Assembly (NCBI GenBank): GCA_013368375.1
Contig: JAACJP010000010.1
Span: forward strand, 496,001 to 560,000
Reading direction: 5' to 3'
Length of the DNA: 64,000 nt
From: Tricholomella constricta
Lineage: Eukaryota > Basidiomycota > Agaricomycetes > Agaricales > Lyophyllaceae
The notes under the pieces are model-generated. The model did not search any database. It was not told the DNA's origin and worked only from the letters and a program-made list of their open reading frames with translations. Shown here one piece after another: positions 31,101 to 41,984 of this stretch. A program made the position numbers and the translations under genes. Every line of letters starts with the position of its first letter. The first letter of the stretch is position 1.

Positions 31101-32775
31101 TGACATCACCGGTCTCGATCATGATCGAGCCCACGTGATCCTGGCGGCCATCATTGAATCAGGCGCCATCAATCCCGCCGCCGGGGACTTCGAAGAAGAC
31201 CCACGGACGTGGAAAGAAGCGCAATCCTCACCTGATGCCGACAAATGGGAGGCGGGATACAGAGACGAACTCAAATCCCTCAAGGAAATGAACGTCTACC
31301 GGTGTGTTCCTTTATCGGAAGTCCCACAGGGACACAAAATTCATTGCAGCAAACCTGTCTTTACCACCAAACGAGACGAGCACGGGAACGTAACGCGGCA
31401 CAAGGTACGCATTGTCCTTAAGGGATACGAGCAGGTCTACGGTCAAGATTACACTAAGACAACCTCACCGACTGCACGCATGGAATCCTGGCGGATCCTC
31501 CTTCACCTCGCCGCCGCTTTGGGCTGGGACGCTATGCAGGTCGACGTGAAAACTGCCTTCCTGTACGGACTCTTACCTGAGGAGGAGACGATATACATGT
31601 ATCAGCCACAAGGATTTGAGGAACCGGGCAAAGAGAATTGAGTATGGTGCCTTCAACGAGGTCTATATGGGATGAAACAGGCGGGCCGCATTTGGAATAA
31701 GACCCTCAACGACAACATGCTCAAGTGGGGGTTCACCAGGCTCGCTTGTGAGTCCTGCGTCTATTACCGGAAATCTGACAGAGGCACGATCATAACAGCT
31801 GTCCACGTCGATGATTTCTTATCTATCGCAAGCTCGAAAGAAGAGAACGACCACTTCAAAGAGCAGATGCGCTCTTCTTGGACGATCTCAGACCTGGGCA
31901 CCCCCCGTCACATCGTTGGCATTGCCGTCGAATGGGACCGTCCCAATTACACTGTACGCCTCTCCCAGACCTCCTTGATCGACAAAACCATATCCCTATT
32001 CGGCCAAAAGGACGCCACACCCCTCTCATCCCCAATGGAGCCCGGCCTAAAACTCCGTCGAGTCGACCGATCCACCCTACCATTCGAAGAGCGAGACGCC
32101 ATCGAGAAACTCCCTTACCGATCACTCGTTGGCTGTCTCCTGTACTTAGCTATTTCCACACGTCCAGATATCCAGTACGCCGTCCAACAACTCACACAAT
32201 ACCTTGATTCATACTCTTACCTACACTGGAACGCCGCCATTCGTCTCGTTCGCTACCTCAAAGGAACACGACATCTCAAACTCCACCTCGGCGGAAAGGG
32301 CACTGGCACAACACTCGTCGGCTTTACAGACTCAGACTGGGCGAACTGTCTGGACACTCAACGAAGCGTAGGAGGCTACACCTGGTCCCTCGGCTCTGGA
32401 GCTATATCCTGGGCATCCCGCAAACAGAAAACTGTCGCTGCATCACCTTGTGAAGCAGAATATATGGCGGCTTTCGATTCAGCGCAGGAATGCATCTGGC
32501 TGAGGGCACTCCTTCAAGCGATCGGCCTACCACTTACTGGCGCCGCCACCATCCTCTGCGATAACAACGCTACCATTAACCTATCCGAGGACCCCCTACT
32601 GCACGCCCGCGTAAAACATGTCGATATAAAGTACCATTTTCTCCGCGAACGCGTCGCCTCGACGGAGTTAATTGTACGCTATATCAATACTAAAGACAAC
32701 GTCGCCGATCTCTTCACCAAGGCCCTACCCCTTCCCCAATTCACCCGTCTCAGATACATGCTTGGACTACGATAA
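28186..32775 (+). pseudogene. Copia Y gag-pol polyprotein with one in-frame stop
   Basis: I take ATG 28186 (MAGGTIIATP) as start; the open frame reaches 24 nt further up without an ATG. Order: gag core (DFSKWTRALQTGL); Cys/His knuckle (CSNCATRG...HSQPWC); protease (YIDSGATVHIS); GAG-pre-integrase HHCC (WHRRLGHANY ... CDECILGK); integrase (VWIDLTGP, CTGHDSEL, GRVERMHRTL, giving D, D, E); RT with VHVDDFL; RNase H with FTDSDWA, CEAEYMA and CDNNATI. The frame is continuous to 32775 except TGA at 31639-31641, in RT between GKEN and the VWCLQRGLYGMKQ motif, where this family normally has Trp; one G-to-A change explains it. Without readthrough, most of RT and all RNase H are lost. Confidence 0.93.
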
Positions 32776-32810
32776 CCGGATTCCATGCGAGGAGGAGCCA
32801 CTTTACGGTG

Positions 32811-32818
32811 AGGAGGAG
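32811..32818 (+). promoter_or_regulatory. Copia Y polypurine tract
   Basis: AGGAGGAG directly before the 3' LTR; the primer for plus-strand DNA synthesis. Confidence 0.75.
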
Positions 32819-33140
32819 TGTTGCGATTCGGGTCTCGCACCGTAAAGCGACTCTGCATTGATCGAGCATCGCTCGATCAAAGGACTCTTTCACTTTCTCT
32901 ATTTCTTTCATCCTACTATACACAAAGGACACTCTACCTATATATACATACAGGATTCGTCTAATGCCCTCAGTCGATTGTATTGGACTGAGGGTGAGTT
33001 CACTTATATTATATCTCACTTCACTTATACTGACGTACCGTAGATTTACATCCTACCTCTACTCTAGGTACGGCAATAATAGTCGATTGTATTGGACTGA
33101 GGATTTACATCCTACCTCTACTCTAGGTTGAATTCTAACA
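32819..33140 (+). repeat. Copia Y 3' LTR
   Basis: 322 bp, 321 identical to the 5' LTR, followed by the CAACA duplication. Confidence 0.95.
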
Positions 33141-33145
33141 CAACA

Positions 33146-33797
33146 ACAAAACAACTAACAACTATAGGGGGCAAGAAGTGTTAAAAGTTCCAAAACACGC
33201 AAGTGTGCGGGGCTAAAAGAATGGTTTGGACGAAGGTAAAGACGATCCGACTCGATATTAGTCGAACCGATGACGATGCGACGAGCGCGATAGTATGCGA
33301 CAGTTCCCAGCTGGAACGGGTCGGCAACGCGACTGCTGATGTCGGTGGCGCGACAACGAGACGAACAATGTTAATACCGAGAACTCACGGGTTCAGGCGA
33401 CGAGTACGAGCGGACAGATACGGCAGTTTTACGAATTTATGACCGTGGCGACGGTTACGGCGGTTTGCAACGAGTTTGTACGGTGAGGACGGTTCGGAGA
33501 TGACGGAGACGATGGTTTTTGAGCTGTTAACTCTGAATGTGAGGGAAAATACGGGCTATAATTCACTGGAGGTTTGTATGGACTACACGGTAGTATTTAT
33601 ATGGTAAGATAAGATCACCGCCTCTTTAGTGCGACTATGCGGGCGTTTCACGTCAGGTTGTCGCCAAGTTTGGTACCGCGCGACTCGTTTCCGGGACAAG
33701 TCGGTGCTACTGACTGACTACCAGTGTTGGGTCGGATACGTGATCGGGGAAGTCGGTGGTTGCGGAACTCCGTGAGTTGGTCGGATCTTCGCACTGT
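33146..33797. other. No recognisable gene or element
   Basis: About 650 bp after Copia Y's right duplication and before a truncated LINE. Short open frames only (the longest ~79 codons at 33203-33442), none like a known domain. It is rich in CGA/CGG trinucleotides; it could be decayed transposon sequence or intergenic DNA. Confidence 0.5.
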
Positions 33798-34907
33798 AAG
33801 CAAAGCACATCAAAGACCAGACTCGGACAGAATTCTGGTCTTCTCGGACTCAACCAAGGCCATTAAGTGGGCCTTGGATGCCAGTCTACATTCAGGCCAG
33901 ATGCATTCAATTGCAATCTGCTCCAAACTCCGTACTTGGTTGTCTGACCATCCAGACCGCCATGTGCAATTCATTCACGTCCCAAGCCGTTTGCGGTGGG
34001 ATATTCACTTCTCGTCGCATGAGGCTGCTACGTAGCTGAAAGTGCCCACAAGGACAATAGCACCATCACACCTTGATGGTAGCCCATGGCTTAAAGTAAT
34101 GGGCAAGTCAAATGCCCATACCGCTCAGATGTCTTGTAGCATCCTCAATCACGCCCCTATTGGCGAGTACCGGAGGCAGTTTAACCTTTCTGAGGAGATG
34201 AACTGCTCCTGTCACAACGGAGGGCTCGAAACCAGAGCCCACATCCTGGACCAATGTTCCAGATACATGAGGAAGCGCCGGGCCCCGGCGCGCCTCGAAC
34301 ATAAGAATTACCTCGAATTCCTCGAGGTCAACCCACGGACCTTCGCTTTCCCAAGTGAAAATCCACCTCCACCCTTTCCCAAGGCCAGACCAAAGCGGAA
34401 ACCACCTGATCAGGTGAATCGCCGCAGATTAGCACACCGCATGCAGCCTGACGAGGGCCTGCACGACCAACCAGCATGCCCAGAAGATCTCATCTGCGTA
34501 CCTGGATTATTCCGCTTGCTACGGCGAGACGAAGCAATTGCTGCTGGACTGGTGTTTGCCGACCAGCAACAAGGCACCGAGCTACTCGACTGATTGGTAC
34601 CTAACTGTCAGAAGGGGGCCTCGGGGTCATTCCTGTGGTACCTTCCCTCGGGAGGGCTAAGCTAGCCCCACCGCCAAGGCGGAGGGGTCCTTCTGCAACT
34701 TGGAACCTCTCAGCGAGCACACCCTCGCTATTTGGCAGATTCTGCCTCCACACGGGACTCTTCCGAGCGGCCTGCATATCGAGATGCACACGTTACATGC
34801 AACACCATTACTGTCACTGTAGATATACCATGTACTACACACCAGCCGGACTGCGACCGGGCGCGGGGGTATAAATATGGATTTCAAAAAAAAAAAAAAC
34901 AAAAAAA
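33798..34907 (+). mobile_element. LINE-5, 5'-truncated old LINE copy
   Basis: Plus strand: end of RNase H (ILVFSDSTKAI...) to the 3'UTR and an interrupted poly(A) (34886-34907). A stop and a ~130-bp deletion lie near 34036-34056. It shares with LINE P the absence of the TRNRNGREVHH block (DQVNRRRLAHRM), so both belong to an older subfamily. The ORF2 tail is otherwise open to 34593. The poly(A) is followed at 34908 by Gypsy protease sequence, so it was inserted into or beside Gypsy-1. No clear TSD. Confidence 0.82.
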
Positions 34908-36075
34908 GATCGACGAAGACGTACAATCTCTTTCCGACCAACTGTTGCCCCCTGCGATCACTTCGATCAAGCTGACCCCGTCGCGCCGCGGTCTGCTGCG
35001 CTGGGAAAAGCGACTGCCCTGTCGCTTTGTGATTGCTGCCTCTCCTGACTCCCTCTCCCTGTTGCTCAAGGTCGAACTCGAGACCACCAACCAGGAAACG
35101 CATTTGCTCACTGCCCTCATTGACAGTGGGGCTTCAGCCTGCTTCATCAACACGGCCTTCGTTGAAAAGCACAAGCTGAAGACCCGACAGCTGAACTACC
35201 CGACACATGCCTACAATGTTGACGGAACCCCTACCGAAGCGGGCACCATTGAATATGTCGTGGACGCAGTCTTACGCTATGATGGCCACTCCGAGCAAGT
35301 TCTATTTGCAGTCATGGGTATCGGGAAGCAGGATCTCATCCTCAGATTCACCTGGCTCTGAGACCAGAACCCCGTCATTGCTTGGGCAATGGGAAAGGTG
35401 AAAATGAGTCAGGCGCTGACACGTTGCAACACCTGCAAGGGTGAAGTCAAGGAGGAGTGTCGTTCACACACCAAATGGCAAGCCGCCATTCAGGCTTGTT
35501 GGGCAGAAGGAATCCTGACAGTCAAGCTGGACCTGCGAGCCCCGACCAGTCCCTATGTCGAAGATGACTCCAACACGGATGAGTTCCTCCCCTACACCCC
35601 AATCCTGGAGGAACCTGACCCAGAGTCCGACGACTTCCTCGTAGAAACCTTCCTGAATGGCGATCACATCTTTGCGACTGCGATCCACTCTCCACTGACC
35701 GAAGCGCACATCTGCGCCAGTCAGACGACATTGCAGCAACTAGCCGAAGCGCATGCCGCAAACTCCATGCCCAAGTTGTTCCGCGACGCCGTCCCAACTC
35801 ACCTCCATGACTTTGAGGATGTTTTCTCCAAGGTCGCATTCAACGAGCTCCCAGAGCACAAGCAATGGGATCATGCTATCGAACTGGAGCCAGGCGTGCT
35901 GCCAACTGGTACGAAGGTCTACCCCTTGTCACCTACTGAATAGGTCGAACTAGATGCATTCCTCAAGGAGAACCTCGAGTCAGGACGGATCCGACTGTCC
36001 AAGTCACCTATGGCATCACTGGTCTTCTTCATTAAAAAGAAGGATGGGTTGCTCCGACTGGTACAGGACTATCGG

Positions 36076-36092
36076 ACACTCAATGCACTTAT
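36076..36092. repeat. TSD of LINE tail insertion, left
   Basis: ACACTCAATGCACTTAT; the right copy at 36172-36188 differs at one base (C for T). Confidence 0.85.
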
Positions 36093-36171
36093 CATGTACT
36101 ACACACCAGCCGGACTGCGACCGGGCGCCGGAGTATAAATATGGATTTCAAAAAAAAAAAAAAAAAAAAAA
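36093..36171 (+). mobile_element. Tail-only LINE insertion (79 bp)
   Basis: Only the last ~57 bp of the LINE 3'UTR (CATGTACTACACACCAGCC ... TATAAATATGGATTTC) plus ~21 A, with a 17-bp duplication of Gypsy RT sequence on both sides. It is the shortest insertion here and shows that the 3' end alone is enough to mark a site. It interrupts Gypsy-1 RT right after TLNAL. Confidence 0.9.
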
Positions 36172-36188
36172 ACACTCAATGCACTCAT
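36172..36188. repeat. TSD of LINE tail insertion, right
   Basis: ACACTCAATGCACTCAT, matches 36076-36092 with one difference. Confidence 0.85.
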
Positions 36189-36830
36189 GGTGAAGAATTG
36201 GTACCCGCTGCCCCTGGTTAGCGAACTGGTGAACAACCTTCACGGCGCGCGATACTTCACCAAGCTGGACATCCGATGGGGGTACAACAATGTTCGGATC
36301 AAGGAAGGCGATGAGTGGAAAGCAGTGTTCCAGACAAACCGCGGTCTCTTTGAACCGCTCATCATGTTCTTTGGCCTCACGAACAGCCCCACCACATTCC
36401 AGACCATGATGAACAACATCTTCCATGATCTGATCGCAGAGGGTGTTGTCTGTGTGTATCTTGATGACATCTTAATTTACAACAAGACTCTTGAGGAACA
36501 CCGTCAGGTCGCGTAATTGGTATTGGACCGACTCCGCAAACATCAGTTGTTCTTAAAGCCCGAAAAATGCAAATTTTAACAGACCAAGATTGAGTATCTT
36601 GGGCGCTGATCATCTTGCACGGACAAGCAGAGATGGATCCAGTTAAGGTCGCTGGAGTGTCGAAATGGCCAGCACCGAAGAATAAGAAGGAGGTGCAAGC
36701 GTTTTTAGGCTTCACCAACTTCTACCGACGGTTCATCCAGGACTTCTCGCACCACACCCAACCCCTGTTTGACCTGACGGGCAAGTCGCCTGGCGGTGGG
36801 GAGAGTCAGAGCAGTCGGTGGAGACAGTTG

Positions 36831-37281
36831 GTCTCCACTGTCAGTTAGCTTGAGCCCGAAAGTGAAACTGGAGTAATCCGAAGTGGAAACCAATAAAATG
36901 AATGAATGATTGTATCTACAACTGCGGATGAAGCTCTAAGTTACTTCGTACTCTGCTTGGCTGCCTTCACCAGCACAGCCACATCTGCCCACCTCCAACT
37001 GACAGGCATCCTGACCATCCAAAGTCCTCCTCATGTACGCAATCTGTCGCGCCGCTCGATCTACCACCCAGCAACATGTAACGTGGACGTGATGGATGGC
37101 CGGGGAAGTATTGGTGTGCCACTGTCTTCAGAGGCAGACCATTTAGGGAGTGTTCCCAGATGTGGTTCTTGGGTGTGTGAACACTGCATCGTACATTGCC
37201 TCCTCTGCTGTGGCAATGCCGAGGTCTTCTGTTGTTGGTATAGTGTCTTCTCAGGGGGTTGAGAAGGTCGAGGGGGGTACC
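36831..37281. other. Unassigned DNA between two Gypsy remnants
   Basis: No domain is recognised. The right part may be the untranslated or LTR end of Gypsy-2 (minus), whose integrase ends at 37282, but I could not identify LTR termini. A TATA-like GGTATATAGTG is at ~37289. Confidence 0.4.
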
Positions 37282-40200
37282 TCAAAGGGGTATATAGTGT
37301 CGCATTCTGTGTGAATGAGTGATGCCTTTGAGTGGTAGACCACTCAGTGTACTCAGAGAGCATGAATTAGAAAACTTAGCATAGATTAGTCTGGGTTTGG
37401 ACCATTTTGGGACAATTTTATTACTGGATTTGTGGTTGAAGTCTGAGGCCGAGTCGTATACTTGGACTAGGTCCCCAATGTTGAAGGTACTGAGCGGTGA
37501 TGTGTTGTCGAAGGACTCTTTGCATCGCTTCGCGTCTTGTCGTGCACGCAGGTGTACGTCTGCTCGGAACGTGTCCAAGAGCGTGAAATTTGTGTGTGTG
37601 TCAGTGGTGGTAGTTGGGAGTTCTGTTGGTGTTGGTGGGGTTATTTGGGCGGAATCTGAGGCTGAATAGGAGCTTGCAGGGGGTGGCATTGAGAGTGGGG
37701 AGGATGCGGTCATTGAGTTGACGGATGGCCTTGTCAAAGTGGTCTGGCCAATTGCTGGGTATGGATTTGGGGTCGATGTCGCTCTCATTGGCGATGTTGT
37801 CATGGTCTGGGGCACATAAGCACTTTAGTCGACCTAGAAGGAGTTTGTTAGCATTCTAGATAAGGCTGTTCACCCATGGCGTGTATGCGGCCGTGGTGAT
37901 GTGGGTGATTCTGAGCTTATCACAGAATACATCTACTTCCTGGTTGTCGAAGTGAGAGCTGCCACTGGCCATGAAGGTGTCCAGTACCGCAAAGTCATGG
38001 GCGATTTTCTTGAGCGATGTTACCGTTGTCTTGCCAGTGCCCGCTGTCTTGAGTTTTGTGGGCCAGACGTGGTTTGAGTAGGCGTCAATGTATAGGCCAA
38101 CCATCTTGAAGCCGCCTTTGCCTACCGGGAGGGAGAGGTAGTCCCCTGCCACTAGAGAGAATGGTTTGGAGTGCTGGATGGGTTGAAGCGCCGAGTTTCT
38201 GGCTGCCGCCCCCAAGGATTTGCATTTGAGGCATTCGAGCTGGCTTGTCGGCTGTCAGTATACATACTGGGCCAAAAGAAGCGGTCTTGCAGATGTAGCT
38301 GTATGTGGTCGGGACCAAAGCAACCACCCCCAAGAATTTGCATTTGAGGCATTCGAGCTGGGCTTGTCGGCTGTCAGTATACATACCGGGCCAAAAGAAG
38401 CGGTCTCGCAGATGTAGCTGTATGTGGTCAGGACCAAAGCAACCATTAGCAAGGTGTGCCTTGAGTGCATGGTCAAAACCATCCGCACTCAGGATGCATT
38501 CTGTTCAGGAGACCTGGTCGTTAGCCTTGGTGCTGACTTTCCAGAGTTTGCCATCCTCTATCATGAAGTCTGTAGCTCTGTGTGCAAATTTCCTCTGATT
38601 CGATGGTGTGTCACCCTGTGTGTGTCCAAGTAAGTGTTGTAAGATGGGGCAGAAGAAGATGTCATCTTTGAAGTGCATTTCAAGTGCATGTTTCAGGCTG
38701 GGAAGTTCCGATACACTTAGGATGTCATTGACGATGCCCTTCAATGCCTCCCAGTCGGGGAGGACCGACCAGCTTGAGCCGTCTGTGCTCAAGCGTTCAT
38801 GGTCATTGCACATGCGGCTGAGTCTATCAGCTACTGGATTTTCAACACCTGGCCAATGACGGATAGAGATGATATTGTGAGTGAGTATCATCTCTTTCCA
38901 ACGACTATGGTGAATACTCATCTTTTCTTGGACCAGGCAGTCGCGGAGGGCTTGACAGTCTGTCTCAATTTCCATAGGTGACCCGTATATGTATGGGGCG
39001 AACTCGTCCAGACTGTATTTCAGTGCCGCGAACTCCAGAAGAAATGGTTCGTACTTTTCCTCACTCTTGGATGTTCGCTTCAAGCAGTAACTGACAGGGT
39101 GCCATCTGGTGACCTCCTTGTCATCGCTGCCGACTGAGGTGAACGGTTGAGAGAGGAAGCCGGCAAAACCTGTCATGCTTCCGTCTGTCATTACACAAAA
39201 TTGTCGTCCATCATATGCGGGGCTTTCACTAATGGTTCTTGCAATAGCAAGCATTTTAGTGTGACAAATGCTTTTTGTTGTTTGGGGCCCCACTTGTCCT
39301 TCAGCGATGCGTTGGTCAAAGCTCGCTTATACACTCCTTTCCTAGCACACCAGTTGCTGCTTGGTGCCTTGACCTTGATGTCGTTTGTCAGATCTGAAAG
39401 GGGGGTGGCTATGCAGGCGTAGTTGGCAATTAAGCGTCGGAAGTAATTTGTGAGGCCCAGAAAGCTCATTAGTTGTTGTGCTGTTTCTAGGCGGGGCCAG
39501 TTCACGACTGTGCCAACCCTGTCCAAGTTGGGTTTGATTCTGTGTGGTCCCACCATAGCCCCAGCAAACAAGATGTCTGTCTGGAATAGCTTCGTTTTGC
39601 TGGGCGCCACTGAGAGTTTCTTCATTCTACAGCGCTCAAAGAATTTGTGTAGGTGTCCGAGTTTCATGTCAAAGTTGTCCCCAGGGATACAGATGTCATC
39701 CATCCAGTTCACGAGTTCACATCCAATCATGTCATTGAGGGCGATAGATACCATCTCGCAGAAGGTGGCTGGGGCACCTGTCAAGCCAAAGGGCATCCGG
39801 AGGTAGACATAGTATCCTCTGCCTTCGACGTAGAAAGCCACATAGGGAACTGAGTCGTCATCCAGAGGGACAGCATAGTATTCCGCTGCAAAATCGATGA
39901 CACTCGCCCATCAGTGTCCCACTGCGTATTCTTGTTTCACTTTCAGGTCGCCAGCCAGGAATGGGGGTACCTGTGTCGCTTTGTTCAGAGCGTTAAAGGC
40001 GTGACATACCCGCCATTTTGTCTTGACTTGGTGTGGGGTTTCACCCTCTACCGCTTCTAACAGTGCTTCATTGGTTTCTCCGGGTTCCATTGCTTCTTCC
40101 CAGAATGGTGGCAGTCCGTTTCGAATGCATTCCGTGTTTACATTCTGTAGAATTTCTGTTCGTGTTAGTCCAGTCTTCGCCTCCTTTGGTGCAAGGTTGG

Positions 40201-40519
40201 TACTGCTGAGATTCTTGATGAAGGTGCTCGGGACCTTCTGTATGGTGTGGGCTGTTTCCATGTCGTCAAGGATGTTGCTGAACCACGTCTTCTGGGCTTC
40301 GGTGATGGGACGTTGATTTATGCGGGTAGAAAATTTGGTGTCCGGAGGGATGTTGAGTTTATGTTTGTACCAATCAATGAAGAATACCTCGCTGAGTGAT
40401 AAAGCAAAAATGTCAGCATATTCGCGTATGAGGTCACATACTTTGTTGCGTTGGTTGCCATTCAGGTCTAGTTCTATGTTAATTTGTTTGAAGATTTTCT
40501 CGACTGCGTGCCTCCGCAA
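37282..40519 (-). pseudogene. Gypsy-2 pol, decayed (different lineage from Gypsy-1/3)
   Basis: Minus strand, 5' to 3': the RT N-terminal part (40519-39911: YADIFALSLSE, INQRPITEAQKTW); RT palm and connection (39841-39191: YLRMPFGLTGAPATFCEM, ELVNWMDDICIPG, FLGLTNYFRRLIANY); RNase H (39293-38505: CVMTDGSMTGFAGFLSQ, KSEEKYEPFLLEFAALKYSLDEF); zinc-binding part of integrase with a tandem duplication (38453-38218); integrase core (38215-37856, catalytic region altered to ASGSSHFD); and the integrase C-terminus (37815-37282: RRCKESFDNTSPL-type segment, IGDLVQVYDS). Several frames and stops make it a dead element. Gag would lie upstream (40520-41110), where I only see unassigned open frames. Confidence 0.82.
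38218..38453. repeat. Tandem duplication, ~118 bp, two copies
   Basis: Copy 1 starts at 38218 and copy 2 at 38336 (ATTTGCATTTGAGGCATTCG...). They differ at about four positions plus one missing G in copy 1. It duplicates the HHCC zinc region of Gypsy-2 integrase and shifts the frame. Confidence 0.85.
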
Positions 40520-41500
40520 AGGGCTCCATGTTGGGTGTCATCTCCCATCGCCATGAGCGCCATGTTGCAGAGGGTGTCAATCTTGTTGCGGAGTTGCTTG
40601 ATACAGATTTTGGACTGCAGTAAGTTGGCAAGTTCCTGTTTGCTGGAGGTTGACCTTGAATCGATGCTGAATAATTGTTCGATATTAGCCTTCTGTCGGT
40701 GGAGTCGCCAGCATCCTGCATCTTGTTCCGTGGCTGAGTCGCGTGCTGTCTTTGAGAACTTAGGGCATGGTGCGCATCCTTGACTGTGTGAGAACTGTTT
40801 CACTGTATGGATGTGAGACGTTAGCAGCTCCTCAGCTTCCTTACTATCCCGTTTCGCATTCTATTTATCCCGTTGTTGTTGGTGTATTGGGTAGGCTGGC
40901 GGTTCAGGTTCTGAGTGGAGCTGTTGGAGCCACTCGTCAGCTGGCTTGTCTTCACGGTCTGGGTGGCAGTTGCTCTTGTCGCTTAGGGATCCGCCCCATT
41001 GTGTCTCTGCCCAGGGGTCAGTCAAACCTTGGAGGAGGTGAATCCTTACCCATTCGTCCGCCATTTCCTTCTCTGGATCCGATGTCTTGGCCGTGTTCCC
41101 CTCCATCATCGCCTGTTTTCATTCTGCACTCTTCGCTGCCTCACTCTCCCTCCTCAACATTCCTTCCTCAGTACTATTCACCTCCTTTGCCACTTTCTCC
41201 GCCTCATATACATCCTGTCACCGCCACTCACATCGTGTGATGGGTTCGGTCTCAACCGTTGTCTCTGTCACCCCGTTGACCTCTGGGATTGGGTCGTCCA
41301 GCTCGTCAATTTGGTTGGTAATGGTTTCTGGCTCTCCTGGGCCCCTCATGACAATCTCGTCCATGACGTAGTCATGGAGGGCGCAGACGCGACAAAGCCA
41401 TGGCTTCTCAAGGATGACATCAAAGGTGTCGCTGCAATCGAATACCTCAAACGTCGTCTCAGCCTAGGTACCGCTGACACGTACTGTCCCAGTTCACATC
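40520..41500. other. Unassigned region upstream of Gypsy-2
   Basis: Open frames exist on both strands (minus 40474-40803 and 40861-41109; plus 40999-41709) but none has a motif I recognise. The minus ones could be the 5' part of Gypsy-2 (gag), being on its strand and just upstream. A plus-strand stretch at ~41360-41480 (VMEGADATKPWLLKDDIKG) looks protein-like but cannot be assigned. Confidence 0.35.
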
Positions 41501-41524
41501 TCCATGGCCTTGAGTTTGGCCCCA

Positions 41525-41800
41525 TTGGGTACGAGGACTTTACACTCCCCCTGGTGATTCCGTATAGATTCTATGGACTCCTTGTAGAGTCTGCGGATTC
41601 CATGGAATCCATGAGGAGTCCATGTGGACAATGTTTGGGTGAGACACCAATCAACTCCAAGAGTCCAGTCCAGGTCAGTCCTTGTGGAGTCCTTGCAAAT
41701 TTGGTGTAGAAAACCCAGAATCCTGGAATCCGCACGGACTAAATTGCTTATGGAATCCACAAGGACAGCATAGAATCAAAGGACTCCGTGCTCCCCAATT
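41525..41800. repeat. Palindrome-rich repeat, left arm
   Basis: Dense short motifs built from GGATTCC/GGAGTCC and CATGG (for example GGATTCCATGGAATCC, a perfect palindrome, and GAGGAGTCCATG). The stretch around ACTTTACACTCCCCCTGGTG at ~41540 recurs in opposite orientation at ~43330, so the two arms form an imperfect inverted repeat about 1.6 kb apart. Confidence 0.6.
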
Positions 41801-41829
41801 TTCTAATGCAAAATTATTTGCACCAGCAG

Positions 41830-41891
41830 GAATCGAACCCTTGCTTTGCCACCTTGAGCATTTGAAAGTGTCGCATTAGACCACTAGGCCA
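41830..41891 (-). promoter_or_regulatory. tRNA-like A box/B box unit (SINE head or tRNA pseudogene)
   Basis: Minus strand: A box TGGCCTAGTGG (41891-41881) and B box GTTCGATTC (41838-41830) both fit consensus. Acceptor and T stems do not pair, so it is not a working tRNA. The head differs from the SINE at 15730-16048. No A tail or TSD was found. Confidence 0.6.
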
Positions 41892-41984
41892 CTAAACCAG
41901 TTGGCAACTCACAAAGGGCATGCTACATATTGGCAAAATGCTAATGCACGTGCTTGTGGCACTGGCTCTGCACCAGTGACGACC

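Larger units (their letters stand above)
27674..33140 (+). mobile_element. Copia Y, complete LTR retrotransposon
   Basis: 5467 bp with two 322-bp LTRs (27674-27995 and 32819-33140) that differ by one C/T, CAACA target-site duplications (27669-27673 and 33141-33145), a primer-binding site, one long gag-pol frame and a polypurine tract (AGGAGGAG, 32811-32818). The only coding defect is one in-frame TGA in RT. This is a very recent insertion beside an older relative (Copia X). Confidence 0.95.
34908..36830 (+). pseudogene. Gypsy-1 protease-RT fragment, decayed
   Basis: Plus strand. Encodes a retropepsin (ALIDSGASACFIN), the linker to pol (DLRAPTSPYVEDD, FLPYTPILEEPDPESDDFLVETF), then RT ([66 protein letters not shown]). 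Stops occur at 35359, 35941, 36514 and 36578, and a frameshift near 36785. It ends before RNase H. It is the same family as Gypsy-3 at 57226-63600. Protease and the start of pol are in one frame here, unlike Gypsy-3. RT is split by a LINE tail insertion at 36093-36171. Confidence 0.88.

Noticed and set aside
33798..34910. TSD for LINE-5
   Set aside because: Flanks GGATCTTCGCACT and GATCGACGAAGAC are only loosely alike; no convincing duplication.
38218..38453. CRISPR-like or satellite array
   Set aside because: Only two long copies and no spacers; it is a tandem duplication within integrase.
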